DNA of 64,000 nt. Origin: Hermetia illucens. Its lineage: Eukaryota; Arthropoda; Insecta; Diptera; Stratiomyidae. Under the pieces are notes generated by a model that searched no databases, had not been told where the DNA came from, and saw nothing but the letters and a program-made list of their open reading frames with translations. Below are positions 1-11,300 of the stretch, piece by piece. How positions within the stretch are numbered: position 1 is the stretch's first letter; every line of letters starts with the position of its first letter. A program made the position numbers and the translations under genes. The stretch covers positions 153,464,692 to 153,528,691 of the forward strand of contig NC_051851.1 of assembly GCF_905115235.1 (NCBI RefSeq), written 5' to 3'.

Positions 1-4
1 TTTC

Positions 5-166
5 TACGGTCCGCAAACTAGAATCATTGCGATTCATTCAGTCGTTTTTTTTTTCATTCATTAAAGAAGCCTTAAAAAACACCAAAATTCACGAAAAAAT
101 AGTCTATCACGGCACCAACAATTTAGCTTTTAATATTTTTTAATAATCCTAGTTTGCGGACGGTAT
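5..166. mobile_element. Short TIR DNA transposon (MITE), about 162 bp
   Basis: The stretch begins TACGGTCCGCAAACTAG and ends CTAGTTTGCGGACGGTA, 17-bp terminal inverted repeats with one mismatch. It has no coding capacity and an A/T-rich interior. Length and architecture are those of a non-autonomous DNA transposon. TA-type ends would suit Tc1/mariner, but the superfamily is not determined. A half copy sharing about 80 bp, including one TIR, lies at 32152-32243 in inverted orientation. Confidence 0.75.
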
Positions 167-174
167 TTAAGTCT

Positions 175-689
175 GAACGTTAAAATACCGTTTACTTTTT
201 CTAGTTTAAGATGATCGCAGCGCCATCTAGCGTGACAGCAGAAAAACAGCGTTTTTTGGAGATGGGTGTATAAATTGCTCTGTATTTCAATAATGAACTA
301 CGCTACGGGGTTGGAAAAATTATTATACATGCTTAGTAAATATATGGTGAAAAATTCATATTTGTACCTCTATACAGATCTTCACAAAAAAAAGCGAAAA
401 AATTGCCTCCACACGAGATGATCGACAGTTGGTAAAAGGGGAAAAGTCCTCCAAAAACTTGTAACTACCGATATCTCTGCTGTTATATAAAATTGGAAGG
501 AAAAGGAGAGAAGTTTGCGATCGTCAGTCTGGAAGAGAAAAACATACAAAGTGCACCATAATTTCGTTGTTTTAGATTAAGAAATTTATTGAACAAAATA
601 ATTCTTATAACAACAAATTAATAAATTATTCTTCATTGCTCTATGGAATCCATCTCCGCCTCTCAACCAACTTGTCGATGCCTTTTTAC
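175..689. other. Non-coding spacer, nothing recognised
   Basis: AT-rich sequence between the short TIR element and the first LINE fragment. I see no open frame with family resemblance, no RNA gene and no clear repeat. Confidence 0.5.
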
Positions 690-1165
690 CACAAATCGCT
701 TAGTGTGTTGTCCGTTGACTGTTAAACAAGTTTTTGATGTCCTTTCAATCGAATGGCCTCAGTTTCACGATGTAGCTTGGCTGAATATAGATGTTCTTCT
801 TTAACCTTTGTCCCGTTCGGAAGTGGAAACGGCTCGTCTTGATCGGTTGCCTGTTTCATAGAGATCTGTCGTCAAAAATTCTGTTTCATTTGGATTCATT
901 CTGAAACCGTGTTGCATGAGACCAGTTACTCGATATTAGCTTTGCCATGAATCGCTAGGAAAACATCATTTGTGTGGAGTGGTGTATAGTGCGCTGGACG
1001 TTGGGTGTTCCGTGTGACAGTGTCCATAACAAGAGCAAAGAGGAGTGGTGCGAGAACGCTTCCTTGATAAATACCGACAAAGATACGAAGCGCACCACTT
1101 CTTCTCAGGATAGATGCCGCCGCAGAACTTAGCAGATGACTTTTGTTGAGGATGCTGGGAACCCT
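690..1165 (-). mobile_element. RTE-clade LINE fragment (RT palm region), broken
   Basis: Minus-strand translation gives scraps of an RTE reverse transcriptase: a YQGSVLAPLLFALVMDTV block, then a TNDVFLA block standing where YADDVFLA is expected. The same residues occur in the longer RTE copy at 19240-22390, as does the 3' stretch around 800-835. The copy is 5'-truncated, internally deleted and frameshifted, so it is an old dead insertion. Confidence 0.75.
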
Positions 1166-1389
1166 GATTCCGCATCCACTTGATGGCGGATCGGACCACT
1201 TGGGAAGCAACTTACTTCCTCTCTTGTGGTCCACGGATTCCTCTTTTCTTTTCTTTTTCTCTTTTCAAAAATTGTGTTTAACCCAAAAAGAGGAGTCCTT
1301 GGGCCACAAGAAATCTCTCATTTGCATTCGCATGTGTCGTCTACTAAAGCTTTCAAATTTTGATATGTTTAACGACTTCTGACTCTTTA

Positions 1390-2810
1390 AATAACAGACG
1401 ACTTGCCGTTTTGTTCAGGTCAAAAGGAACCTTTCGCTGTCTCACCTCTGCTTTGGAAGCAGCGTATCCGAAAGTGATTTCTAGTTGTTATTCCCTCTCT
1501 TTTAAACCCACACCCGCACTTCCCGCTGAGAATACTAAAAACGCCAAACGGATCGCAGATAGTCCACTGCCAAGATGTGGCTGAAGGAGACTATTCAAGT
1601 AGTTTCCAGGGCCCAAAAAAGAAGAATAAAAGGAGTGAGCCAAAGAAGAATAAAAGGAGTGAGCTCGCTACGCCGCCAGAATCTCGTCTGTCCAAAAACA
1701 AGGAAGCTACAAATCAAAAGCCACTACGAGAAAAGGCGAGGAAACGAGGAAGGACTAGACTGTCGACTCTGCTCGTTAAGCCGACGGAAGGCAAGAAATT
1801 TGCAGAAGTGAAATCCGCTACAGGATGAAACCCGAAGACAATGGAGCAGAAGTATCTTCCATACGGAAAACGAAAGGCGGTGGGGTCCTCGTCGAACTAG
1901 ACCCGAAGACGACTGCGAAGCGGCTAAGGATTACCGGGTGAGAAGGCTCTCGTTGCTCGTTTACAGCCTAAGTGCTTTCTAGAAATCCGAGACCTTGACT
2001 GCCATACAGAAAAGGTCGAAGTAGAGGGGGCCATAAAACGTGAATGTCCAGAGGTAACCAAAACTTGGATAGGTATCACTTCCGTGAATGTTCGAGGCCA
2101 AAAACTCGCTGTTGTGAAAATCCTCGAGCAAAATGCGAGGAAGCTCCTTATCAGCGGGAAAATCAAAATTGAATAGGTACAGGATGCAGGGTACGAATGC
2201 GGATAACCCCTACCCAGTAGTATAGGTGCCTGGGCTATGGACACATGTCAGTAGCTTGGAGGAGGACAGAATGCCGCAGATGCGGTCAGGTAGGTCACCA
2301 AACGAAGACCTGCAATAAAAGCTAAAATTGCATTCTCTGCAAGGATCGTGGCATGTCAGGTGAACGCGTTGCGCACACCACGGGTTCCTCGGGAATACCC
2401 AGTCTTTAAGGCGGAACTAGAAGGGGCTAGGACGCGACATCCTACAAATTAATAAGCACCGAAGTACAACCGCTCACCAGTTGCTAGCGTAGTTCGCTAC
2501 GGAGGCAAAGTCTGATCTAGTGCTAATCAGTGGTTTCTTGGCATCTCGACTTATCAGGTACCCCTACCATCTGAGTTCGGGACAACTTTCGATTTTATGT
2601 TCTTGCCGAAGGCCGAGGGAATGAGTTTGTCTGAATTTTTTTCAGGGATAACGTTTTTTAGCGTTTAGCTGACGTCGAATAAGACAATGCCGGCCTTTCA
2701 ACGCCGATTTGATGCTCTGCAGGACGCCTTTTCGGGCACGGAGGGGCAGATCCTGAGAAATTCGTCGAAGCTCTTGGGACAGGTAGAGTCGCGCTGGAAA
2801 CTAACACTCG
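1390..2810 (+). mobile_element. R1-clade LINE fragment: ORF1 and start of ORF2 endonuclease, broken
   Basis: Three-frame reading recovers an R1-type ORF1: a basic region (about 1575-1800; KEATNQKPLREKARKRGR), a [16 protein letters not shown]-like block (1880-1960), a KVEVEEAIKRECPEV-like block (2010-2060) and a degenerate CCHC zinc-knuckle region (about 2230-2350). ORF2 begins near 2440 and continues to the FQRRFDALQDAF stretch near 2700. Parallel copies lie at 11770-15180 (plus) and 33190-34400 (minus). A short direct duplication (AAGAAGAATAAAAGGAGTGA unit) lies at 1619-1660. Many stops and frameshifts are present, and the RT part is missing because other LINE pieces replace it at about 2820. 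Confidence 0.8.
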
Positions 2811-2829
2811 TATACTCATGTTCCGGAGG

Positions 2830-3085
2830 GGCCCAGAACATCAGCGAGTTGGAGGTCCCGCTAACTGAAGACGACGGAGAAACACTGCCACCACCAAGTA
2901 TAGAAGAAACAGTCCGTGCAATTCATCGACTTGAAAATCATAAGTCGCCAGGAACCGATGGAATTACAGCCGAATTGGTTAAATATGGAGGCGACCAATT
3001 ACATCAGGTGGTTTATCAGCTTGTGCTCAAGGTATCAAGCGAATCAATGCCTGACGACTGACAAAGAGGCATTATCTGTCTCTGT
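2830..3085 (+). mobile_element. RTE-like LINE sliver (CFDP2-type family, RT N-terminus)
   Basis: Open reading of about 80 residues: ELEVPLTEDDGETLPPPS, then IHRLENHKSPGTDGITAEL, the first conserved block of LINE RTs. It matches the minus-strand copy at 43130-43400 almost base for base, up to the phrase encoding PDD..RGIICL. It then stops abruptly and a different LINE begins. It belongs to the RTE-like family whose endonuclease is often annotated as craniofacial development protein 2-like. Confidence 0.8.
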
Positions 3086-3089
3086 TCCC

Positions 3090-4140
3090 ATACCACTTGT
3101 TTTATGGCTTGCCTCTTATCGTTCCAACCGATCCTGCCGCGTCTCTTTTGACAGCTGTACTTCCTGCTCCTTCTCCCCCTCCTCTTGCGTCCCACAGGGA
3201 TCTATTCTGTGTCCCTTGTTATTTTCATTTTTTATTAACGACCTTCTTCCCCTCCTTACTTGTCCCTGTTTGCTCTATGCAGACGACCTTAAGCTGCTAT
3301 ATCATCGCCTAAGGACTGTATTTCCCTTCAATCTAACCTGGACACTCTGGTTCGTTGGTGCCCGACTAATGGTTTAGCGCTAAACGTCAGAAAGTGTCAC
3401 TCTATATGCTACTCCCTAAAATCGTCACCCACTTATTTCTCCTACTCTCTTAACAGGCATTCCTTATCCTGCTTAAATTCCACTCAAGACCTCGGAGTCA
3501 CTTTCGACAATAAGCTCCTCTTTGACACTCATTGCCTTGATGTCGTCAATCGAGCTGCAAAATTGTCAGGCTTTACAATTCGCTCCCCCTCTGATTTTGA
3601 CTCCATCCAACCCTACTTAGCTCTCTTCAATTCCCTCGTGAGGATTACCCTCGAGTATTGCTCCGTGACCTGGTCTCCCTCCCGTAACTGTAATTGTCGT
3701 GACCTTGAAAATGTGCAACGTAAATTTACCCGTTCCCTCTTCTTTAAGAAAAGCTTCCTTCGTGTGGACTACCCCTCCCGCCTCCGCTTTCTGAACCTTC
3801 CCTTCCTACAACAGCGTAGATCCTATCTGGATCTATACACATTTTTTAAACTTTCCTCGGGTCTGATGGACTCTGCTCCGCTGCTGACGACATCACCTGC
3901 CGTCCCGCGTCTTATAACACACGTAGCGCAGACATTTTCAACTTGCCCTTCGCAGAGCTCGAAATCTACTTTCATTCCCCGATTCCTAGGCTTTGCCGAA
4001 ATTACAACGCAGAACAACTTGGTCCTTTTACTGTACTGTAAGTTGCTGGTCTACAAATTACATATGGGCGTATGGGTTTCAACTATAGAGCTTTACCAAA
4101 CCAGCAAACATTAATCCGGAATCAAATAAAAAATATTTAT
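3090..4140 (+). mobile_element. CR1/Jockey-like LINE, 3' half of reverse transcriptase
   Basis: The RT core reads CVPQGSILCPLLFSFFINDL, then CLLYADDLKLL (the YADD catalytic motif) near 3190-3300, and QDLGVTFDNKLLF near 3490. An open C-terminal thumb runs 3563-4114 (SIQPYLALFNSLVRITLEYC, RLRFLNLPFLQQRRSYLDL). No RNase H domain follows. The 3' end is A-rich (AAATAAAAAATA near 4125). The copy is 5'-truncated and carries a few frameshifts around 3300-3560. A related RT N-terminal piece lies at 44938-45362. Confidence 0.75.
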
Positions 4141-5378
4141 GAAAAAAAACATTCTGGAGGAACATTGGAAATTATATTGTATTCAAGGCCCAATAGATCT
4201 TCAATTTGGCTCGAAGTATATTGGCGGAGTTTGTAAATTTCATGACCTAATTTCAATCGAATGCCCTTTTATACACCAATAGGATCAGTTTTCAATATAT
4301 TCTGACTAAAAGGGGGGATTTTAAAGGAAAAACTGTTGACTATATTCAATAAAAGACCTCTTCATCAAAGTTGTCTCCTCATTTGTGTAGAAAAAATCAT
4401 TAGCGAATGAAATCTGTACAAAACAAGATCGTTTTAGGCAAACCTCTCTGACTTTCATAGTATACAGTGATATATGTTTCTAACACGCAATAAATAGAAA
4501 AATAAAACACATTTTTGCCTCTAATATACTCTTTTATTGAACACCATATTAAAGCGAACACAGTTAACAAGTCAAGCATAAAATGGAAGTTGTAGATGAG
4601 CACATTTGTTACGGGCACCATTCCCTTTTTATCTCTTAAAATACACAAAATATGTTAGTGATTTGACCATACCAGCACAGTCATAATGCATAGACAAATG
4701 CACGTAAAGATTATTGTTATATATCATTAAGTACTGTAGAGATTGACACATACTCACAGAAAAATGTACTTCACGTCACAAATTACCCTTGCTCCTTGCA
4801 ATACTATGCACATACATACCATATCCAACCGACTAGTCCAAACTATCAGTCTTTTTAGACAGAACACTCGATTTTAGCCCCCACGATTCCGACGACAGCG
4901 TATTCAAATTACATGAACCGACTAGACAATTCACACTCCACGTAGTGTCCCGTATGTTTAAAAAATCAAATCAAACTATAACAATTTTCTAATATCTACT
5001 CTACTAACAATCACCTAAATTACATCATCGCGATTTCAATTCACGAACAATCAAAGTACGAATTTACTCAATCGAAAAATGCATATCCAAACACCTTTTC
5101 ATCAAAACCTCGTTCAATTCAACTCCAATTTCCAGTAGGTCCGTTCGCAAGGCATATCAAACCGGCCAGGTTTGACGTCACTTTGTGCTAAATTTTCTAT
5201 TGTTAACTTTCGTGAATATCTGAGTTTTGTTTGCATTTTGTTGTTGTCAGAGGATAGAAACCGGGCGAATTGTAAAAAGGTCAAGGGATAGCAAAGAGTT
5301 GAATTATGTCAATTTCAACAGCACGAACACAACCTCATTCAATAACATTCAATTCAACGAATATTTTTGCAAATTATA
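4141..5378. other. Spacer 3' of the CAD gene, nothing recognised
   Basis: About 1.2 kb of AT-rich sequence downstream of the CAD stop codon. The open frames (for example minus-strand 4400-4648) show no family resemblance and no exon-like signals. Confidence 0.5.
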
Positions 5379-8300
5379 TCAACAGTCTATACTCTCCGTA
5401 AAGTCCGTGAAATCTTTTATTAGATTGTACTCGCTGCACTTGTCACAAACCAATCGTCCATTCGATGAATTTTTCCTCTGGGTTTTGTCGTGACACACGA
5501 TGTACACCAGTTTCAAATTCTTCACACTAAACAATTCGAGAAAATACTCGATGATATTAACATCCTTCACCTTTTTGCCGTGCAGTGGGCACTTTTGATT
5601 AGGATTCTCCAATAAACTGCGAACATTCTCAATTAGCGACGGGACAATAGTCCGGGCGAGTTCAATTTGATGGTCCAAGTTCCAGACTTGGAATACCAAC
5701 AAATTCTCTCGGCAAATATAAGGATTAATTGAGTGTCCTTTATCACAGCCTCCAGTGTTACTGTATAGTCCTTGGCAGAAAAACTCACCGCTATCATTGC
5801 ACAATGATACTGACCAGTCCTCGAACATTTCAGTTCGTGTTGCATATTCTTTGATCATTTGGCGCATTCGTTTACTAGGCAATGCGCTTGCATCCGTCTG
5901 ATCCTGCAGAGATGGGTGCTTGCGTTTGCACTTTCGATCGAACATCATTGAGAAGTAGTTGCAGCCAATTAACAGATAACGAAATATGTCGAGGATGCGA
6001 TGGAACATTTGTCGAGCTTTTTCATTTGTTTCGTATAGATCGGATTTAATGATCTCCTCCTTGGTCTTGTAGTAATATCCACGAATGCGATCCTGAGCAC
6101 GTTTTCCCATTGCTTCCTCTTTTGTTTTGCAAGTCTTTTCTGTTCCTCGAAACCATTCTTCATGTTCTGATCTTAGGCTAAAATCGAGTTTAGATCGATC
6201 CTGGAAATAGGTTTTTTGATATTTGGCGATGGCTTTACTGAATCTTTCGGGATATTCCTCGAGCAAGGTTTGGAGGATGTAGTCATGATTTAGATTTCCC
6301 TTTCCGATGTTATCGCGGATGTTTTTCATAGTGATGTCGTACTCTGCGAAAATAGACTTTATCCAATTCAAAGATATACCAATGGACAAGGAAAAGATAA
6401 CTAACCTGTCATAACATCCTTTTCTCCTGGTCCAACAGCCACAAATAGAGTTTGTGGCTCGATAGTCGCGAAGTATGCTTCATCCGTAACTTTCATGCCA
6501 TCTTTAGCTAGATAAAGGCTGCAATCTTTTATCTGAAATAACAGCAAAATTTTTAATTGGTAACAGAATTAACTATCATCATGAACGCCTAAAAATGACA
6601 CCCCTTCGTATGAGAAAAAAGAAGGATGCACGTTATAACCTCTCAAGTCAATGAGCGAGCGCATTGCTGAGCACATTGCCTCCTATAGGGTACTGTAATC
6701 CTGTAGTTAACCGTTACGGTCTTGAATGAAGTGCTCTAAGGCACTTCAGGGCCCTGATCCGATATGAATTGTTGTTGTGTAATATATTACCTTCTGGTTC
6801 CCGTAAGAATGCCAGGCTCCCTTGTGCATCTTAGCTGACAATGTACGTAGTTAACAAATGCGGAACTAGTAGAAAGCTAGATCCGTTTCTTAGCTTATTG
6901 AAATTCTTTATACTCTCGTGTTCTGACTCGGGAATAGTAGGAGATTAAAAATGGGGGAAAGGTAAAAATGGTACAATCGCCGCTGTGATGCGACGTGTTG
7001 TGATGTACAACTCGCCAGACCAGCCGCTATAATGCGAAAGAACAAAATTTGTCTAGCTCCGATTCTTAGAGCCATCCCGGGAAGTTTACAAGAGGTCACA
7101 ACTCTTTTGCCTTCCCTTCAGATAATTAACTACTCTCTATCGCCGTTGCCTGGTTCTAGCTAGAGCAGCGTATGAACTTAGTTTACTAAACGCAGCTTCG
7201 ACAGTGTCTATTTAGTGTATGCCGAGACTGGAGCATGGTCCTCTATTGACCACAGCCAGCGGTGCGCACCTTAGGTGGGCAACCAAGAGCGGGAATTCTC
7301 CTGACCAGCTCGTCGGCTCGCTCGTTCGTTCCTACATACAAAGAATAGAAACTGAGCGAACCGCTGTTCAGTTTATCCTTGGACTGACTCACCAATTTGC
7401 AGAATGCCACCGCTATCTTTCAAGCTTTGACAGCAGTTGCTGTCGGCGAAAATAAGTATCTTTCGCTTGGCCGTCAGGTCACATCTCATCAACTGACAAA
7501 GCAGTAACTCCCTCTGGAAGGCATTGGTATAGCCTGGAAGGCTTCACGGTTTAGATATGTTGTGTGTATTCTTCGGTGAAAAATACGGTGTCACAACCAT
7601 GCTACGTATCACCGGTTTTTTACTCCGCCTTAGTTTGAGATCCTGTGTCTTCTGGAGCCCACTCTACTCTCTGAGTCTGAACTGAATATGGGAACAACCA
7701 GGCGTCTTTCTGTTCACGGTCGTAGTTAAGTGGCTGCCTCCCGAAATCGATGGCATCGCCATGATTCTTAACATAGGCACTATCCAATGTGTGGATGGCT
7801 TTGGTACTGACATTGTTGAATGCTCCTTCTATGGCCCCAAGCTTTCCAAGCGAAAAGAAGGTCTCGGCAGATTTTCCGTCTAGTAAATGTGTGGAGAGTT
7901 GGAAGGAGGCGATATTCTCATAATTCCCCTCATACTAGACTTTTTACTCCAAAGTAGGCTTAAATTGCCCGTCTTAAGTATAGAAACTACTCATAAGCAT
8001 CTCCATACCTGCGGTAAATTCTCGAGTACAACACAATTTCAGTAGATCTCTACCGATTCTGCTGCTTCTCCAGCGTAGCTGGTATGATTCGGTCGAAGCC
8101 AGGAGAATTATATGCCGAGAAGCTGTTCATTGCCCAACTGATTCTTTTGTTCGAGGAAATCGAGTGTGTTTAACTAGTTTTATAGGTACAAGTCCGCGGG
8201 TCGGATGGTATAACTTAAAGTCGATTGGCGAGTCCTTTTCATTTCTTTTTGACCTACGCGTCCGCTTCGGAGTGCGTGTTGGTGTCTGCGTTTCGCTCGA

Positions 8301-11300
8301 GCGGGCATTTGGGGATACGGTCCGTCGTAGTTAGTGCGGGGCCTTGTTAGAATCCGGTACAGCCGCGCCTTCGACAACACTCCCGTCGTTAACTTAGCTT
8401 CAGTTATGTCGTTTGACAATCAAGACGCGGCATGCCCATCAGACCCTCATGTGACCGCCCTCGCTGTCCGCTTATCTCCATTTGGGTAACGGAATCTAGA
8501 GCTGTGGTTCGTCCATTTGGAGGCGCAATTCCACATGTCCGGAATAACGGCGACGCAACCAAATTTAACCACGCGATTGTAGGTCCATCCTCCTGGTAGT
8601 CGACATTATGAAATCGGCCTCCTACACACTGTTGAAGAGCGAGTTAATCAAACGCCTGTCGGTAAGTGATTCAGCTAACCTGGATCACTTGCTGGCAGGT
8701 CTGTCGTTGGGCGATCGAACTTCCAGCCAATTGCTTCGCGAAATGAGGCGATTGGGTGGGAGCAAGATCAACGACGACCTGTTAAAATCGCTCTGGCTGC
8801 GACGAATCCCGGAGCGCACCTAGGCGGTCCTCGCCTCCGCCTCCGGTTCTTGGAGGCGCTGGCGGATGTGGCCGATAAGGTGCACGAAGTGCAATCACGT
8901 CCTGGTCAGGACGGATGCCGTCCGAAAGCCGCTACAGCCTCCATACGAAGGCCCGTACCGCGGGGAGAGCATTTCTTCCAGCTCGAGATCGGGCACAGAA
9001 AAAGGCGGTCTCCTTATCCACGCTGAAGCCCGTTTGCGTCCCAAATCAACGTCGCGTTCGCTTCGCCGTATGATGGGGAACATAGTTCTGAAGTCGGTCG
9101 CTGAAACCCTGAAGGTTTCATCTGGGGGCGGAGTGATGTGACGCAGGGGGGGTGGGGATGGATACCTTGAGTCTACATATTCGGGATATATACCGTGTAT
9201 GGCAAGGTGGCCAAAGGGTAGTATAGGTCCCAGGGCAAAACGTGGATCCGTACACACAATGTGCCATAAAACCTGGGAAACGCTTGCTGATCCAATACCA
9301 ACAGTTCTATTCTCCATCTCCACATGCTGACCGCTGGGAGTTCTTTTTGAATGAAAAGCTGCAGACGGAGAAGGATGAATGCGAGTCCTCCGCGCCTAAA
9401 AACGGGACAAATTGTACCAACTGGTCCTCCAGTTTAAGAGTTGGGTAGGGCTGACAACCTTACCCGGAAAACAACTTGTTACGAAGCCACAAAAGGAGCC
9501 TCGGAGTGGATGGATTTTACAATGACGAACCCGGTAACGAAATCGGACGAACGCTTCGCGCATGGAACGTGCGTTCACTGTAGAAGCTTCGACAGATTAT
9601 CTTCACAACCACCTGAAGAACGTTATTATCGATACGGCCAGAAACATACTTGGTCCCAGTCGCAAAAAAGTCGGAACAGCTGCTTCGACGATGAATATAA
9701 GCTAGCAACGGAACGGAAGAATGCTACATACCGAATAATATTGCAAAGAACGCGGGCACGCTCAGAGACTTATCACGAACTCCACTGAGCGGAGAAGCGA
9801 CTTCCCAGAGTGATACCATGACTAGACAGCTTTTAGGAATATCGAATTAGTGAACCTCGGTTCAAAACCGGGTGATATATATTCCCAAACCAGGGAAACC
9901 CACCTAAACGGACGCATGAAGCTTCCGATCGATCAGTCGAACTTCCTTTTTACTAAAAGGACTAAAAGGAGGATTCATAAAGGATGCATGCATTCCTAAG
10001 TGGCCACTTCACTGTAGGCAACACGCTTACTAGAAAGGTAAATCCAGGAAGGAAGCACTTCTTGCTGCAGATCATGGCAAAAATTGAGAAGGAAAAGAAT
10101 CTTCGATTATGTCTCATTCACGACGATTTGTGCAAGATAGCATGGAGTCGATCCGGTGGTAATCAAGTAGATCATTTATATGCGGGACTGGAGAAAGGTC
10201 CACATCCTGGTCGGACAAAAGTCTATTGAAGCAGGATGTCTATGGGGCTACCCATAGGTCGGGGTTCTCTCCCATTTTTTGGCTCCTGGCAATGGGCACC
10301 TTACCATGACTCCTGGAATACACAAAGGCCTTCGCACAAGCCTTTGCTGATGATATAGCCCTAATAATTATCGGCAAGTTTATAAACACAGTATGTGACC
10401 ATTTGAATACAACTGTCCATGTAATCCACAGTTGGTGCTTACGTAACGGGCTCACGGTGAACGCTAAGAAGACTGAACTAGTTATGTTCGCTAGCTGGTG
10501 CAAACAGTATTTATAAATACATCTCGACTCCAATCTAACGTGAAAGCATCATATCCAGGATCAATATCAAAATTCCTGTAGATTGCCCTGGTGCTATAGG
10601 ACTGCGATAAGTAAGCCCTGGGGACTTTCACCACAACTGATTTATTGGATCCATAAGAAATCCCATTTTGATGTATGCATTCATCATCTGGTGACCGAGA
10701 GTGAACTTTGTTAGCTGCAGGAAGCTGCTGGTGCGTATTCAAATGCTCGGTTACCTAAGTATTACGGGAACAATGAACAATGCGCGCCGACCGCGGCACT
10801 CGAAGCTATCCTAAACCTACACCCTATTCATTTGTAGATGAAATGGTAAGCAACTAATGGTCGATAAATGGCCACGAGTCTTTTGGCATTACAGACCTAA
10901 CAAACATCACTGACGGGTGAGTTATGGAAAACGGATCGGGCGCATTGGTGGTCTCGGGAAATCGAACAATCGAACTAGCCCGACCTCTTGGCAAAGTGAC
11001 GACCACATTCCTTGCGGAGATAAATGCCATTTCTTTGGCAACAAAATCAAATCTGTTCCGGTAATCGAGTTGCGTTATCAGCACTGAACAGCCACGACAT
11101 ATCAAGCCAGAGTTGCCAGAGCCAGCTTTTAGCTTCCGACCAAAGATTCACGCAGCCGAATGGAGAAATTTGAATTCAGGACCGCGCCAAATTTTGAATG
11201 TCCTTTAAGATATGAGACGTGAAAAGTAGAGATTTAATTGGGACGCTGCTCCTCAAATTACCACATTGAAAAAATTGGTGTGGTGATCTCGGCTCTATAT

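Noticed and set aside
6344-6389. CAD start codon at 6389
   Set aside because: That ATG lies in the 62-nt intron; homology begins at the acceptor at 6343 and continues upstream through exon 2 and exon 1.
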